Part shown: positions 15,981 through 17,025 of the stretch, in pieces
Numbering within the stretch: position 1 is the stretch's first letter
How the letters are laid out: every line of letters starts with the position of its first letter
Position numbers and translations under genes: made by a program
Notes under the pieces: generated by a model
Told to the model about the DNA's origin: nothing
The model's input: the letters and a program-made list of their open reading frames with translations, nothing else
The model's database searches: none
Source of the DNA: Deltaproteobacteria bacterium
GTDB lineage: Bacteria; Desulfobacterota; Desulfobacteria; Desulfobacterales; ETH-SRB1
DNA: 17,025 nt
Assembly (NCBI GenBank): GCA_019314185.1
Contig: JAFCZU010000024.1
Span: 1-17,025 of the forward strand
Direction: 5' to 3'

Positions 15981-16157
15981 ATGCTCTCGTAAAAAGTCGA
16001 AAAATACCTTTTTCCCGTTATTCCGATAAAAGTCGGGCATGTGGTGACACACAGTAAAGTATTGGCGTCAACCTTTAGCACTATCCCGTCTTTTCAAGCA
16101 GTTGCAGAGCATCTGGACTCCGGTTTTCACCGGAGGGACAACTTTTTACAAATTCAT
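15981..16157. repeat. GTAAAAAG-family inverted-repeat element upstream of lysS
   Basis: The left end ATGCTCTCGTAAAAAGTCG (from 15981) and the right end CAACTTTTTACAAATTCAT (16139-16157) are imperfect inverted copies with the same GTAAAAAG core as the elements at 1839-1967 and 4149-4179. The interior carries a small hairpin CTCCGG-TTTTCA-CCGGAG near the right end. It is non-coding and ends about 60 nt upstream of lysS, so it may carry or displace promoter sequence. Confidence 0.6.
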
Positions 16158-16191
16158 TAATTATTATATTCGCAATTCAAAAAATTAAAAT

Positions 16192-16485
16192 CTCAAGTTT
16201 CGCACCCTTGATTTCTATCAATATCAAGACGGTAAGGGTTGAAAATAACATTTTTACAGCGAAATCATTTACTTATATTTCTTAACCAGCAACCTGTGCA
16301 ACATACATTATGATCAGGCGCAAAGGAGATATAACATATTTAATTTAATGATGTATCAAACATCAATCTTATACTGATTGATTGGCGCCGTTGTAAAAAA
16401 CACAGGCAGTATATTTCGGTTTAAAATTTATTTTTAGCCCTTGCCGTCTAACGCTTTGGCTAAATTAAAGGGTGCGAAACTTGAG
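16192..16485. mobile_element. MITE-like element with long terminal inverted repeats
   Basis: CTCAAGTTTCGCACCCTT at 16192-16209 is an exact inverted match to 16468-16485. Similarity between the two ends continues inward for about 70 nt with gaps, including GACGGTAAGGG against GACGGCAAGGG and a later CGAAAT in both. Total length is 294 bp with no reading frame, so any transposase must act in trans. The flanks read TTAAAAT on the left and TTAAAGC on the right, a possible but imperfect target duplication. I do not recognise the IS family. Confidence 0.75.
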
Positions 16486-16527
16486 TTAAAGCGGATATCT
16501 TATAAAGATAAGCTACTAACAAAAAAA

Positions 16528-16556
16528 TTGACAACCAGTTTTAAAGTTGATATCAA
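16528..16556 (+). promoter_or_regulatory. Candidate sigma-70 promoter for tRNA-Lys
   Basis: A perfect -35 TTGACA (16528-16533) is followed by a 17-nt spacer and a weaker -10 TATCAA (16551-16556). Predicted transcription would start near 16563, about 100 nt before the tRNA. The 23-bp palindrome at 16571-16593 would lie in the leader. No closer promoter is obvious. Confidence 0.4.
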
Positions 16557-16570
16557 TTTCGTTCGGCTGT

Positions 16571-16593
16571 TTTTTACAGAAATTCTGTAAAAA
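16571..16593. repeat. 23-bp palindrome TTTTTACAGAA-A-TTCTGTAAAAA
   Basis: Exact 11-bp inverted repeats around one central A, between the candidate promoter and the tRNA. It could be an operator-like site, an RNA hairpin in the tRNA leader, or a minimal relic of the GTAAAAAG repeat family, whose core motif it shares. The sequence alone does not decide. Confidence 0.45.
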
Positions 16594-16664
16594 GAGACCT
16601 TTTGAGCTTAAATTCTGCTATAGCGGGAAATATTTTTAAGTTCTCTTTACATCTATAAATCATT

Positions 16665-16741
16665 GGGCCGTTAGCTCAACCAGGCAGAGCACCTGACTCT
16701 TAATCAGTAGGTTCGGGGTTCGATTCCCCGACGGCCCACCA
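16665..16741 (+). tRNA. tRNA-Lys (anticodon CUU)
   Basis: A 77-nt cloverleaf with CCA encoded. The acceptor stem is GGGCCGT/ACGGCCC (16665-16671, 16731-16737) with discriminator A at 16738. The D-stem is GCTC/GAGC. The anticodon loop CTCTTAA has anticodon CTT (reads AAG). The T arm is CGGGG-TTCGATT-CCCCG. The outermost anticodon-stem pair is a C-T mismatch; the other four pair. The 3' CCA is encoded. Confidence 0.96.
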
Positions 16742-16750
16742 AAAAAACGT

Positions 16751-16788
16751 AAGGGTTTACAGTAGTTAAGGCTGTAAACCCTTTTTTT
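16751..16788 (+). terminator. Rho-independent terminator after tRNA-Lys
   Basis: AAGGGTTTACAG (16751-16762) pairs perfectly with CTGTAAACCCTT (16772-16783) around a 9-nt loop and runs into seven T residues (16782-16788). It lies 10 nt after the tRNA on the same strand and probably ends its transcript. Confidence 0.92.
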
Positions 16789-16789
16789 G

Positions 16790-17025
16790 TTTCTCCGCAA
16801 ATTAACGCAAATTGATTGAAACCGAGAGCTTTTTGCGAACAATTTGCGAACAATTTAGCTACCACAATTGCTTTGCTATAAGCTTCCCAACCCTGCGATC
16901 TCTGATGTATATCTTTGAGAATTACCCACAGAGTTTTGACTGCCTTTTTGTTTGTAATCAACCCGCCGTAATACCATTTTTGCACCAGAGTCTCAGGTAC
17001 AGATAATATTTGTGACCATTCCCTG
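16790..17025 (-). CDS. Partial reading frame of unknown function at right edge
   Basis: A minus-strand frame is open from the right edge (REWSQILSVPETLVQKWYYG...) toward the tRNA. The segment of about 75 residues from the edge to NQFALICGETKKG looks protein-like. SVPETLVQKWYYGGLIT followed by a helix could be part of a helix-turn-helix or MerR-like DNA-binding fold, but this is a guess. The frame then runs through the tRNA terminator and into the tRNA itself, stopping at 16704, so the true 3' end is unclear; the stop may be lost. It could be the truncated end of a gene in an island bordered by the tRNA. A tandem 11-bp TTTGCGAACAA pair (16832-16853) lies inside it. Confidence 0.3.

Larger units (their letters stand above)
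15920..16664. other. Gene-free region between lysS and tRNA-Lys
   Basis: These 745 nt hold no credible reading frame. In order they contain the short AT-rich lysS upstream region (15920-15980, where a lysS promoter should lie but no clear -35/-10 pair is visible), a GTAAAAAG-family repeat, a 294-bp MITE-like element, a small TATCTT-ATA-AAGATA hairpin just to its right, a candidate promoter for the tRNA, and a 23-bp palindrome at 16571-16593. Confidence 0.6.

Noticed and set aside
16660..16842. Minus-strand frame containing GNRTPNLLIKSQ-type sequence
   Set aside because: This is the well-known false translation of the reverse complement of a tRNA gene.

Overview
The window looks like chromosomal DNA from a Gram-negative, low-to-moderate GC deltaproteobacterium, most likely a sulfate reducer of the Desulfobacterales. 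This assignment is inferred from gene order and from the use of LpxI rather than LpxH; nothing in the window names the taxon. Almost all of it (1-15919) is one set of thirteen genes on the minus strand, so transcription runs from high to low coordinates: lysS, lolC/E, lolD, bamA, skp/ompH, lpxD, fabZ, lpxA, lpxI, a Gfo/Idh/MocA oxidoreductase, lpxB, a DUF374 acyltransferase and msbA. The set covers lipoprotein release (LolC/E-LolD), outer-membrane protein chaperoning and assembly (Skp, BamA), the early lipid A pathway (LpxA, LpxD, LpxI, LpxB, with FabZ supplying acyl-ACP), a probable late acyltransferase, and the lipid A flippase MsbA. LpxC, LpxK and Kdo transferase are not here and must lie elsewhere.

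The tight junctions (lysS-lolC, lolC-lolD, lpxD-fabZ, fabZ-lpxA) overlap or are about 10 nt apart. Nearly all the other gaps, about 110-250 nt each, are filled by non-coding repeat elements. Several families can be seen: a GTAAAAAG-ended inverted repeat (1839-1967, 4149-4179, 15981-16157); a TAAAGTGCC/TAAAGTTAAGG module (2667-2829, 4034-4104, 5190-5393); 8-bp TCGAGTAG-type arrays with inverted halves (6224-6329, 9455-9582); and 7-bp GATGTTC or GATGATT arrays (2781-2808, 8601-8628, 12314-12446). Many begin within about 12 nt of a stop codon. One 7-bp array lies inside the reading frame at the 5' end of lpxD and appears to have replaced its normal start.

Right of lysS, 15920-16664 has no gene. 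It holds a GTAAAAAG-family element, a 294-bp MITE-like element with long terminal inverted repeats, and a candidate promoter. Then come a plus-strand tRNA-Lys(CUU) with its terminator and, at the right edge, part of a minus-strand reading frame of unknown function pointing at the tRNA.

The protein-coding core is ordinary. The parts that deserve a second look are the repeat system, the lpxD leader, the extra N-terminal domain of BamA, and the lone GnnA-like oxidoreductase between lpxA and lpxB.
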